NCBI GenBank assembly: GCA_014706295.1
Contig: JACSVZ010000004.1
Coordinates: 1,380,638 to 1,444,637, forward strand
Source of the DNA: Lycocorax pyrrhopterus obiensis
Taxonomy: Eukaryota; Chordata; Aves; Passeriformes; Paradisaeidae
DNA length: 64,000 bases
Reading direction: 5' to 3'
Numbering within the stretch: the stretch's first letter is position 1; every line of letters begins with the position of its first letter. Positions 36,601 through 48,980 of the stretch are shown here, in pieces. A program made the position numbers and the translations under genes. The notes below the pieces were generated by a model, which was given only the letters and a program-made list of their open reading frames with translations, did no database searches and had not been told where the DNA came from.

Positions 36601-39600
36601 TTTGTGCACATCAAATCCTGGAGTTTCTGGTCACAGGGGAGCTGTGGGGAGCAGCAGCTTCTCACCACCACATCCTGACAAGGAACCGCTCTGCAGTGGA
36701 GGAAGGATATGAGAAGCAGTGGCAGATGATGCCCTGGCCTCTCCCATCTCCTCTCTGGGGTTCCTTGCAGACAAGGAGAATGGGGAGAACTGTGCTGATT
36801 GCTGGCAAGAAATGGGACCCACTGGTTTCTGCTTGTTAGAGACTGCTGCAGGAGACTGATTGTTGCCCTAAGTTCAGCAGGGACCAGAACTGCCTGAAGA
36901 GAGTCGCCTGTTGAGTGGGACCAACAGATCAGTCTGAATTGGAGCTCTTGGAGGAGAGGAAAGCTCTCAGGAGCATGGTGCTAATATCCCAATCCTATCT
37001 CCTTCCAACAGATGAACCCTTATGAGGAAGAAACAGAATTAATGCGGAAAAACTTTGAGAGGGAGAGGAAGGACAGTGAGGAAAACTTCAAGGCTGAGAT
37101 GCGCAAGATGGAAGACCAGAAAAGAGATCTGGAAGAAACAGTCGCAAAGTACTGGGCTGTAATTAATAGCCTGAAAGAGCAAAAATGTGAATGGAGCCCG
37201 GAGCTGGAGGAGAGGATTGAGATGGAGCAGGCCAGGGTGGGACAGCAGCACACTGAAGACATTTGTCATCCAGGGCAGCAGCTGAACCAGGACAGAGAAG
37301 AGATAAAGATACAGCACAGGGACAGACTGAGCCTGAGGTCTGGCACCGTTCTCTTTCTGGGGTTAAGCAGGACATTAAGGGTGCATCTCCTGCTCATACC
37401 AGAGTAGGTTGGGCTGATTTTTCACAGGGCTGGAGATCTGTTTTAATTTGGAAGAAAATCTGGGCAGTATTGCAGGGCTGCAGTTGTTTGAAGTGAGACA
37501 CCTAAACTCCCCTTACATGAGTGCTTTTATTTCAAGACTAAGTTTCCCTGCATGTTCTACAAGGCTGTGTTAGAGGCGGTGCCCAGCAAAGACTGTATCT
37601 TAAAATAGTGAGAGAAATAAGAGAGCTTTCACTGATGTTTTCTTATTACCTCTCTCTTGGTCCTTCAGCAATCCTGCCTCTACTTGCTAGATGATCACAA
37701 CTTGCTATCTTAAAAGCAGTAAAAAATGTCTTAAATTTCTCCATAGAGGTAAAAGAGACTGGCTTGTGAAACAATGAGGTTGTCACTGAATAACTGTTTA
37801 TCTTCCCTTCCTCCTGCCTCTTCCCTGCTGTGTCTCCCTTTGGGTGCCGAGTTCCCCTTGGCAATACACAAGCAGAGGATTTTGCTAGGTCATTATCCCT
37901 GTTTTAGGGCTGAGATATGGGGGTAGGTGAGGGAGAAAGGAGGTGACTTGGCTGAAGTCTATGGTAGAGCAGGGAAACAAACCCAAATAACAGGAATACA
38001 AGGCATTTAAGCTGTTTTAAGTCTGGTGAATGGCAGATGGACTGACTGCAGCGGGGAGCTTTCAGAGTTGTTGGAAAAGATGCGATGGGTGTGAGTCTTT
38101 GAGAAGTGCAAAATGTGTGGGAACTTTCTGTAAAGTTTAACAAATTGCCTTGACTTTGCAACATAAAAAACCCCTTTGTATTGCACCTCCAGCAAATGTA
38201 CATTCAGAGGCTGGCTGAATTTTTCAAGCTGTGATATCAAACCCAGGTCAGGAAAATGGTTTTTATCTTTAGGAAAGATGCAGAGGTTGAGCATAACCAA
38301 GAGCTGCCATGGAGTGAATGCCAGCATGAGGACAGCTGTAAGGCTTTATTGCAGCAACATTGGTGTGAGAGGAGGTGATTTCCCAACGATAAAGGCTCCA
38401 AGGTGAGGCCTTCAAGAGGAGGGCACCCATGAGAGGCAGCAGTGGAAGCATAAGAAAAAAGACCAACTCTCTGTGGAAGCAGAGGCAGCTCAAGTTGTAT
38501 GAAAAGATTAATGATGAACAAGCCAAGAATGTGTGAAATGCTGGCTGTTGAGTATAAAAAGATTAAGGCACCAGGATGAAATGGGAGTAATGCAGAGACA
38601 GTGAAGCTGAGGGCTCTGGTGTTGGAAGGGACAAGGTGTCTGGAGAGCTGTCCTCTGGGGGAAAAGGAGCTGATCCCCTACGACTCAGATGAGCAGGTAG
38701 ACCAAAATCTTCTGTTGCAACTTCAATGCTGAAGGAACAGAGATATGAGCAATTGTGTGATGGACAAGCCAGTGCAAACAGTGCAGATATTTGTTGTAAC
38801 AAATGGCCTGTTCAGTCTAGAAGCTGGAGCCAAAGTGGAAAGCATTTGTCAGGGAGAAATGGAATCTTGATAGACAAGGGGATGTGCTCTCAAGAGAGAG
38901 CAAAGGTAAATGCCTTCGAACAGCAGACAGAGCAGCATCTCAGGACATAGACCTGACCTGCAGGGTAAGAAGAGGAGGAAAAAAGCTCTGGGAGACAGAG
39001 TGGTGTAGCAGCATAGGAGGAAACCTGCCATTCAGGCTGTCAAAATAGAGCTGAAGAGGAACAGGTTGAAACTGGAGCCAATGCATCTCAAAAGATGTCA
39101 TGCAGTAGTTGGAAAACGAACCCAGAGCTCAAGAGAGTGTCAGGTTTGAGTGCAAAGGCAGTTTGCAGAACTAACATGCTGCTGCTGCAAAAAAAAACCC
39201 CCAGATGCCTTGTGAGACACAAGGCTGCTTAACACCATGGTGGTGCAGAACGCTTTTAACAGCAGCTGTGTTCTCTCTGGATGTTGTAACAGCAGCTTTG
39301 TTCTGCCTTGTTACTATTGCAGTAGTAACATGAAGTGGACTGTGAACTAGGATACTTCCAATTAATAAATACTACTGAGCACATGTAGGCAAATGCAAAA
39401 GCTCTGTTATGTCTTTTACTGACCGTGGGAGTGTGGTCAGGGAGCTGGGATGTGCTCCTGTGGCTGTGGCTGACTGCACACATCTCCTCTGCCTTGCACA
39501 TGGGTGTTGGAGATGCCATGGGAAGCACAGCATGCAAATCCTGATGTAAAACTTGGAAAGCAGCTGCTCTGAGGTGAGCAAACACCACGCAGCCCATGGA

Positions 39601-42600
39601 CTGCTCCTTGTGCTTCAAGGAGAGAGGAAGAAGTTCCTCACACAGCTCCTCTGCGTGCCACAAGCAGTGCCATGAACTGCAGTGCTGTCCTCCCTGCCAG
39701 GATGGATGGTCTGTCATCCTGCGCCTTCCCCTGAGGAATTTGGGTCCTGTATGGCTCTGGTGTTTAGCAGCAGTTATTGGATAGGACTATCCAACACAGG
39801 ACTAAGCTTCCTTCCCACAGGTGCCAGTATTCATGGCCTCCTGGGAAACTGGGAGTACCAACAGAAGTGGAAGGATAATGAGGCCACCTTGGATTTGGGG
39901 TCACAGCTCTTGTGGTCAAGCACTGTAAAATCACAGAGGCCTGACAAACGAGCTGATTTCTCCAGACGTGGCTTTTTTGCAGTTGAGGGGTTGGGCTCAC
40001 CACCTGGTTATCCTGTAATTGGTGTGTCTTGATGAGTCAAATCACTTTGTATCCACAGGACTGCAAAATAATTTTAGCCAGCTGGAAGCCACATAAATTC
40101 AGTCTGATCCTCTTTGTCCTTATTCCCCTTTATTTCCTTTCCCTTGAAGACCTGCTCCTTCTCTATTATTGTCTCTTGATTGTCCCCACATGTTTTGCCT
40201 GAGTTATGGGAAGGTTTTTTCTCAGTTTTCTTTAGTCCTTGCTGTCACTGGAAGCCAAATTGGACAAGGTCAGGGAGCCAGCACAGAATGCCAGAGTAAA
40301 CGGGGCTTGTACATGGTTTTCTCACTCTGCTGTCTCTCCCTCCACGGGAGACCTGTGCTGGCTGCTGGAGAACAGCTTGCTGAAGAGTTAACAAGGGATG
40401 GATTTGTTCCTTAGGAAGCTTTAGATAGGAACTGGAGTCACCATAAATCTAGGGGGAGACAGGTTTCTGGTGAAGATAATCCCAAGAGTCTGCTAAACTG
40501 TCCCTCCCACTGTTCTTCATCCCTTGATTTTTAGGCCTCTGACAGCATTGCAGGACTTTGGATGTCCCCAGGCTGTCTGCCCTGGGCTGAGCTGAGTCAC
40601 CTACTGGGGCAGACACGTCACTCCTGAATTAATTCAGGGCCATATCTGTTCTGGCTTGGCTTCGCTTCCTGTTGCAGGCCAAAATCTGATGTGGGACTAC
40701 CCAAACCAGGGCTCTCCTCTGGGGGGCTGTGCTTTGCTGCACTCTGGTCTGAAGCTGATCATATCCCTCTTCCCAGCAGGAAAAACAGGGGTGAGTTGGG
40801 TAGAGAGAAGGTGGAGGAGCTGGCTGAAATAGCAGAGTTTACAGCATTGGTAAGAAGCCATTAACTGCACCTGGCAGCCTCTTGGCTGAAGGATTTAGAA
40901 GGACAAAAACTGCACATGCTCATAGAGGAGAGCAAAAATGTTTGTTTCAAGTGTTCAAACCCAGTCTTAGTTTGAAGAACCAGCTTCATCTTATAACTTG
41001 TAAAGTAGTGAAAACTTGTGTGACAAAAGCCCCTGAAGGTCTTACAGAAGGGAAAGTCTTTAAAGACTTTCACTGCTTTTACTCTTTCTCCCAGAGGTTT
41101 TTCTCACTCCCAGAATCAAACCCACATGCTCAGTCAGTCTTTGTTGCCTCTGTTCCCACCCCAAGCCTCTTGTGCATGATTTGTTTTTTTTTCTCAACCT
41201 TTTCCAGAGTGAGAAAAGCAAGGAGGAGCTCTCTCACCCGGATGTCAAGAGGCATCAGCTGGGCTGTGAACCCCCTGAGCACAAGGCTGGTCACAGTGAT
41301 GGCCTTGGCACTGCCCAACTACAGAGCCAGAGGCTTCTGGAGGCTGAGTGGCTACGAGGAGCAGAGATTGCTGCAAGGCTGGAGCACCACCAGAGGCATG
41401 CAGCATGTTGGATGGAGATGGAGCTGCTCCAGCAGCAGCTCCAGGCCTCGCAGGAAAAGGTGGGTGTCCTTCATTTGGTGGCACACTGCTGAGTGGTCTC
41501 TCTTATGTTGGTATTGCCCTGCTTGGGGCTGTGCTGGACACCTTCCCCAGTCAGAAAAAAGTTGTCCTCTTCCTCTTTGTGGGGGGGCAAAGGATTCTCC
41601 CTCCTGCTCAGGTATGGCTGAAGCCAGTTGAGGTGCAGCTGGGGACAGGTCCTTGCTTGCAGCTGTCCCTGGAGTATCCCCTCTGTCCTTGTCCTGTGCA
41701 GGCTGGCTGGGCAGAGGGGATGGAGGCTGAGTGGAGGTGGCTCACAAAGGCACTAGGAGCTGTGGTTCCCCATGGCTCAGCTGACAGAGGAGCTGGAGGA
41801 GTGGTAGAATCGGATAAGGGTTGGGCAGGGATGACAGCAGCCAGACAGGGCTTGTCTGAGGGATGGGAAACGAGGTAGTCAGAGCAGAGTAACTTGGATC
41901 ACCAGGATAGAGAGAGGAAAGCCAATGTGAGAGACCTTCCAATGTGTTAACATCCCTCTCCTGCATTCTACCCTGGGGACTGGCTTTCCAAAGTACAGCC
42001 TACCCATACCAGCCATTCCTAGGCAGCCCTAGTGCAAAGCTGGACCAGACCTGCTTCCCAGTACCAGGTTTGCCCTTTGCTGGTGACAGGAGGCAGAGGA
42101 CATGTAGTACAGGACGTTTAGTACATCACAGCTAGCCTGGGATGTATCCAACAACCCAGGTGAGCAGCCCCCTCTGTCTCTTGCCCTTGGGGCCCTTGGT
42201 GCTGGGATTCCCTCCCAGAGGATCCCTCCAGCAACTCCTGCTCCTCGCTACTCAGCAAGGGGAGCACCTCTCAGCAAAGGGTCTCTGTTTCTCCTCCTGC
42301 AGCTCTCAGTGCTCTCAATCCCTTGCCTTGCAGGCTGCCCAGTGAGCACCACTCCCACGGTGCTGAGGGTGCTACCTAACCTCTGCTCTTCCCCAAAACA
42401 CAGCCTGGGCCTGTCCCATTGTTGGCTCAAAGCTGTAACCAGCTGTCAACCTTTCTGTGTTACAGCTTTTGGAAGCCAAAGCAAGCCTGAGCCTGGCCCA
42501 GACCCAGCATGCTCTGCAGTTGCAACAGGCTAAGGCCCAGATAAACAACATGGTGCCACAGAAGCAGTTTGAGCAGCTGCAAAACACCTTGAGAGAGGAA

Positions 42601-43734
42601 CAGTGCAAGACTCAGCAGCTCCAGGAAAGCCTCCAGCAGCAGGCTGAGCAAACATGCAGGCAGCTGGTCAGGACCCAGGTAAGCAGGGAATTGCAGGAGC
42701 TCAGTCAAGGGTACTGTGAAGGGAACACTGCTGGCCTGGCAGCCTGAAAGGCAGCTGTGCTTGAAGCCACCAGAGGTTTGGGTAGAAGATGCTATGCATA
42801 AAGAGCCCACATGGAAAATAAACTTCCCTTCAAATTCAGCTGCAACTTTAATTCCTCATGAATCCTCCAGTCACCACCCTGCACTCAAGCAGGTGGGTTT
42901 ATCTCTAGGGCACTGAGCAACCAGCTGTTGGGTTTTTGTGAGTTTGTCTTCTGGGCAAAGACAGAGCAAATTATAACCTAAGGAATTATAATGAGCAGGC
43001 ACAAGGACTGCATCCAAAGAGACTATGTCTCTCCCTGAGCTTTCCTGGACATGGCTGGGAGAGGGGAGGCCAATGGCTTATTTTTATAGAAAACATTGCT
43101 GGAAAATCTGTGCCTTGTCTTAGGACTGGTTGGGTGCAGACCTAGGGAGGGTTGTACTGCTCTAGACATCTGTCCTACTGCTCTTTGTGTCCTGCACCTC
43201 TGATGATCGCCTCCTGCTCTGCGTCAAGGAGTGTGAGGGTCCATGAACAGGGCCCTGGGGAAATGTACAGTGCAGGGTTGCCAGAGGCCAGGAGAGTGCT
43301 GGGACAAGCCAAGATAGGCTTTCTTGCCCACTGCAGGAGGAACACGAGCATCTGCTGCAGGCAGCTGTGGAGCAGGCAGAGGGGCTGGAAGACAGTCTGA
43401 GGAATGCTGAAGCTGTGCTGGCAGAGAGGGCAGCTCAGCTCAGAGATGCCCAGGTGAGTGCAAGAGGGGCCAGTGCTGCATGTCCCTGCCTGTCTGGTAC
43501 CCCTGAATGGGATGCTGAACCTGAAGCCTCCTGTCCCTGCTGTAGGCCCAACTCTCCAGGAACAAACTACTGATTGAAGAGCTCCGTGGAGAGAACAGGA
43601 GGTTTGCAATGGCCCTGCAGGCTGCTGAGCTGAAGCAGAAGAGCATGGAGGAGAAGAACCAGCTGTTGGAGGAGCAAGCCTCAGCTCTGAAGCAGCTTAT
43701 TGGAAAAATCACACCAGCATCTCTGAGTGGGTGA
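30654..43734 (+). CDS. NINL: Ninein-like protein (centrosomal coiled-coil), N-terminus not found
   Basis: NINL anchors microtubules at centrosomes and the ciliary base. Exons: 30654-30790, 30874-31011, 31270-31408, 32512-32622, 33174-33263, 35251-35347, 35898-35965, 37012-37236 (this exon may run on, open to 37407), 41208-41459, 42466-42678, 43337-43453, 43546-43734. Borders and phases agree, giving a 591-codon open frame. It is heptad-rich throughout. Diagnostic family matches are VRQIARERDKARLNLEKAER, KNFERERKDSEENF, the INNMVPQ segment, and the C-terminus NKLLIEELRGEN to PASLSG. Human NINL has about 1380 residues: the two N-terminal EF-hand regions and most of the large central exon are missing or decayed here. 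Adjacency to GINS1 supports orthology. It may be a shortened functional gene or one in decay; intact splice sites and frame downstream argue for function. Confidence 0.85.
31840..32190. repeat. Possible LTR-derived or other dispersed repeat in NINL intron
   Basis: The segment around GGTTGAGATAAGAACAATTTACTGGAAACAGC resembles, in part, LTR tails I associate with bird endogenous retroviral elements. No coding part is present and I could not define both ends or target-site duplications. It is an identification from memory and weak. Confidence 0.25.
34345..34410 (-). repeat. Arm A of a dispersed inverted repeat in NINL introns
   Basis: The reverse complement of this segment matches 39341-39407 at roughly 85-90% over about 65 bases, sharing GAACTAGGATACTTCCAATT and ACTACTGAGCA/TTACTGAGCA then AAATGCAAA. 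The flanks do not match, so this is a bounded element copied in opposite orientation. Confidence 0.8.
38262..39150 (+). pseudogene. NINL: Coding-like, interrupted stretch in the NINL intron; possible relic of the central exon
   Basis: After an acceptor-like GGTTTTTATCTTTAG the frame reads KDAEVEHNQELPWSECQHED and on to LLQQHWCERR before a stop. Further on in the same purine-rich stretch come VKLRALVLEGTRCLE, LIPYDSDEQVDQNLLLQL and, near 39050, IELKRNRLKLEPMHLKR. Glu/Lys/Gln/Leu-rich coiled-coil-like composition with several stops and shifts fits a decayed copy of the large exon that in mammals occupies this position. No residue-level alignment to NINL was secured, so other origins are possible. 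Confidence 0.35.
39341..39407 (+). repeat. Arm B of a dispersed inverted repeat in NINL introns
   Basis: Inverted partner of 34345-34410, about 5 kb away. It contains ACTGTGAACTAGGATACTTC and a GCAAATGCAAA end. Which known family it belongs to is unknown to me. Confidence 0.8.
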
Positions 43735-44930
43735 TGGGACATCTGCAGTGGCAGCCCCTGGTCCTGGCTGGGGTTGATCAGGTGCAGAATGGGAGGTATG
43801 GCTGTGTTGGGAAATCAGCCTTGTCCTCTCTGGTCTTGCCAGGATTTTCCTGTGCAGAAAATAGCAGATGGGGAACCCAGGGTCCTTTAAGGAAATTGGT
43901 CCTGTGGATAGCTGAATTTTCCAACTGAAAACAGCAGCTTTGGTGCCTTTCTCAGTGGCAGTGTGCTGTTAGGTCAGGTCTCTCTCAGGGCAGCCATTTC
44001 AGGATTTTCTTTGGCACAGTGTTTGGTGGTGATGCAGGTGCTCCCTCTCTGCAGAAGGTTGACGTTGGGGCCACAGTTACATCTCAAAAGCCAGGGCAGA
44101 TGGGCTTGCAGGTCCCTGTGCTTGGCTCACTCCGAGCAGGAAAGCTGAGTTTGCGGCATTAAAATGTTTGTAATGTTACAGCATCTCCTGCCATCCCCAG
44201 TCTGCTCTGTATTTCAGTAACCTTGCCCAACTGCTGCTGAACATCTATTCCTGACAGCTCCTCCTAAAGCCTGAGCATGGGATCCAAAACCAACCAGATT
44301 GTTGCCTCTGCAGTGAGCAGGACAGAGCAATGCCATAGTGCCCCAGGCATTTATCCTGTTCTGCATTCTTCCCTGTTTGCTTGTTCAGCTCCAGTCTGAG
44401 ATGGGGGCTAAGCAAACCTCTAGTCTTACCTAGGGCTAATGTTTTTCCAAATGTTCTCCCAGACACTGTCCAACAGCAAGCAGCTCCATTAGGAAAACCA
44501 GACAGGGAGAGCAGCTCTTCAGCCTTGTTCTGGTTTCGTGCTAACTGGAATCCTTAAAACCCTCTGCTCCCTTTCCCACCCCTACTCCAGATAGCCCCTA
44601 GGCCCTGCCAGACCAGTGCTCTGGGATAAGAGATTCTTCAGAGGAACAGAGGCACAGCCCAAGCACACTGGGAAAAAACTCAGGCCCATGACCCAGACTG
44701 CAGTGATCATTCACACAGCACCTCAAGAAGCAATTTATGGGTCTCTGATGGGAGACAAGGCTTCATGTCTAATCCTGGAAAGAACCTTGTGCAGCCTTAT
44801 CTGACACTTGGAGGAGCAGTTCCACTGGGGCACTTAAATAACCATCACACTGCAGGGTCAGCATGGCTTTGGCTGGAGAGCCAGATCGGAGTGCTGAATG
44901 AACACCGCATTAACTCTTAAAACCCAAGAA
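43735..44930. other. Convergent intergenic/3' UTR stretch between NINL and GINS1
   Basis: This holds the NINL 3' UTR on + (an ATTAAA near 44158 is a possible poly(A) signal) and the end of the GINS1 transcript on -. No other exon or element was recognised. The two 3' ends are close enough that they may overlap. Confidence 0.55.
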
Positions 44931-44949
44931 ACGGTGGCTGAAGCAGTTC

Positions 44950-44955
44950 TTTATT
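44950..44955 (-). terminator. GINS1: GINS1 poly(A) signal (AATAAA on - strand)
   Basis: TTTATT on + gives AATAAA on -, about 360 bases after the GINS1 stop codon. Confidence 0.6.
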
Positions 44956-45310
44956 TTGCAACCATGGAGCTTTCCTGGCTTCTAGAGCCCAGCCAGTTGG
45001 TGTCTTACTCCCACATGCACAGTGTGAACAAAGAACTACTCCAAGCAAAAATGCATTCACAAACCCTGGTTGTAGCTGTGGGGCTTGGATAATGTTCCCC
45101 CACTATCCTGCATTCCCAGGATTGCTACATTACCAGTATGCACCCTTTGCTCATGAAGAGCTGTGATTTTAAGGCATCAAAGGCTGTGAGGAGGAGTGGC
45201 AGGGTGCCACTGCAGAAATACTGAGATGTCTGAAGTCCTGCACACACCAGAGCTCAGTCCCCATCGTGGGCAGGCCACCAAGCAAGAGTTGTCCCTGCTG
45301 TCCTGCACAC

Positions 45311-47246
<1,936 letters not shown>

Positions 47247-47420
47247 CGCGCCGGCCCCGCGCGCGGGAAACCCGCCCGCGCACCAGCCAATGGCGGCAGG
47301 GGCGGTGCCGACCGCAGCCAATGGGGACCGAGGGGCGGGGTTTGGAGGCGGAGCCACGTCTCCCGCGGGCACCGCCCCCCGCCGTTACCTGCGCTGAGTT
47401 GTGCCGGTCTCGACGGCCGC
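47247..47420 (-). promoter_or_regulatory. GINS1: GINS1 CpG promoter with E2F-like site and paired CCAAT boxes
   Basis: Directly upstream of the GINS1 ATG lie GCGGGAAA (47263-47270, E2F-like), CCAAT at 47287-47291 followed by GGCGG, and a second CCAAT at 47318-47322, 31 bases away. GC boxes are interspersed. Paired CCAAT boxes at about this spacing with an E2F site are typical of NF-Y/E2F-driven S-phase genes, which fits GINS1. No TATA box is visible. Confidence 0.7.
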
Positions 47421-48295
47421 GGGTGACACCGCTGCGGCTTTCGGGCGGCGCTGGTGACAGTCCTGGGGGTCACGCTGAGAGCCCCCGAGTGGCTGAAGCA
47501 AAAATTAGAATTTCTACCGCACACTTGCCTCTAGCAAGCCGGTTTCCCCCAGTCCTCTGGATCGTTTGCAGGATGCCGCACCTCGCTGCCTCTGGCAGCC
47601 TCCTCCCCGTGCTACCCCAGCCCTTCCCACTGCATTTTTCCCTTCTGACAGCCCTCAAACCCGAAGCATGCCAAAACTAAAGGGAGAAAAAGAAAAAAAA
47701 ATTGATCCGTTTGTGGATGGGATGGGAATTTTTTTAGCACTCGAAGCCCTGGAAAGAAATTCAATAGCCCAGGATCACAGCTTGTCCTGCTCCAGGAATT
47801 TTTTCTCTGGCCATGTGTTTCTCACGGTTACCAGACATAAAAAATGAGCAGCGTTTCGTGTGCAACTGCAGCCCGGGTTGGAAGAGTGGGGAGAGCACGG
47901 TGGGGCTCTCGCACCACGGCTGAGACACCTCGGCGTGGCTCGTGTGCCCGAGACATTTCTGCTGCTCGGGTTCAGGGTGATGTGGCACCCGCGCAGCTGA
48001 GCAGGGACCGTGTCTGGCTCTGGCAGGAGTGTTTTAACGATCCCAACAACTGCTTTATTTGGGATTTTAGGCATGGGGGCGGAAATGTGCAGAAACGCTC
48101 CAGTCGTCTGCCAGCTGGAGATGGGCTTTCCGGGGGTCTGCTCCCCACACCGAGCTGTTTCCTGGCGCACTGTGCTCTGCCAGCTGTGTGTGCAGGGACC
48201 CCCGCCCCTCCCTGCCTCCCACCCAGCCTGTGGCACGGCCTGAGGAAGGCGCTGTGAGGTGCCTGGTCCCCAGAGCGCTGTCACTGCAGGAGCGT

Positions 48296-48560
48296 CACGT
48301 CTGGCTTGTCATTAATCATCGCGTTCTGCAGTGATAATGGCCCATCCGAGCCAGGGGAGATAATAGCAATAAACAGACATCCCGAATGCCAATTGTCGCT
48401 GCTGAAAATTGGTTGTTGCCTCTTGCCGAGGGATAGAAATGTAGCTGAGCCTTGATTGAAAATTGCCGGGGAAGCTGCCTTATCTTACTGCTTTGCCAGA
48501 TTAAAAAAGCCTCATACATAAAAATAGACCAAATGAATGAAGAATTTACAAACATCTATA
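48296..48560. promoter_or_regulatory. Candidate conserved non-coding element
   Basis: A 260-bp AT-rich block with dense transcription-factor-like words stands out from its GC-rich flanks: two TTAATCATC/TGATAATGG-type homeodomain cores, AGATAA and TTATCT (GATA), and AATTGTC plus GGTTGTTG (SOX-like). No coding potential. The claim of conservation is an inference from texture only. Confidence 0.3.
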
Positions 48561-48951
48561 TTTTGTGTTAGGAATTGTGTTAAAATTAGGAAAACAGCTG
48601 AAGACACTGATTTATACAACTGTGACTATTTCAGGCAATGAAGGTTTACATATCACAGTTTAACAAGATAAAAGATCTCCCACAAAATACATAGATGACA
48701 GACAGCTCATCTGAATTTGACATAACACAGCATCAACTACACATGTAATGTGATGAACAGTGCCAGGTCATTCCCCAGTTAGGTAACACACAACCTCTTG
48801 AATAAGGCAATTCAAATATAACTCTTAATTCAAATCACAACATACCCAGGCAGCATGCAGGGAAAAGTCATTTATTTTGTATATTGGAATGACACAACTT
48901 GCAACATGTTTCCATTTTATGTAGTTAGAGCAACAGGATATAAACCATTCA

Positions 48952-48980
48952 AATAATATATATATATATTTATATATATC
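48952..48980. repeat. TA microsatellite
   Basis: Alternating TA with one TTT interruption, in an AT-rich island. Confidence 0.9.

Noticed and set aside
40882..41631. 249-codon open frame on +
   Set aside because: It crosses the NINL exon 41208-41459 in a different frame from the one with NINL similarity, and runs through its splice sites.
30654..43734. Ninein (NIN) instead of NINL
   Set aside because: The VRQIARERDKAR segment, the LLIEEL to PASLSG end and adjacency to GINS1 favour NINL.
47480..47560. tRNA-like GAGTGGCTGAAGC word
   Set aside because: No A-box/B-box pair or cloverleaf could be formed around it.
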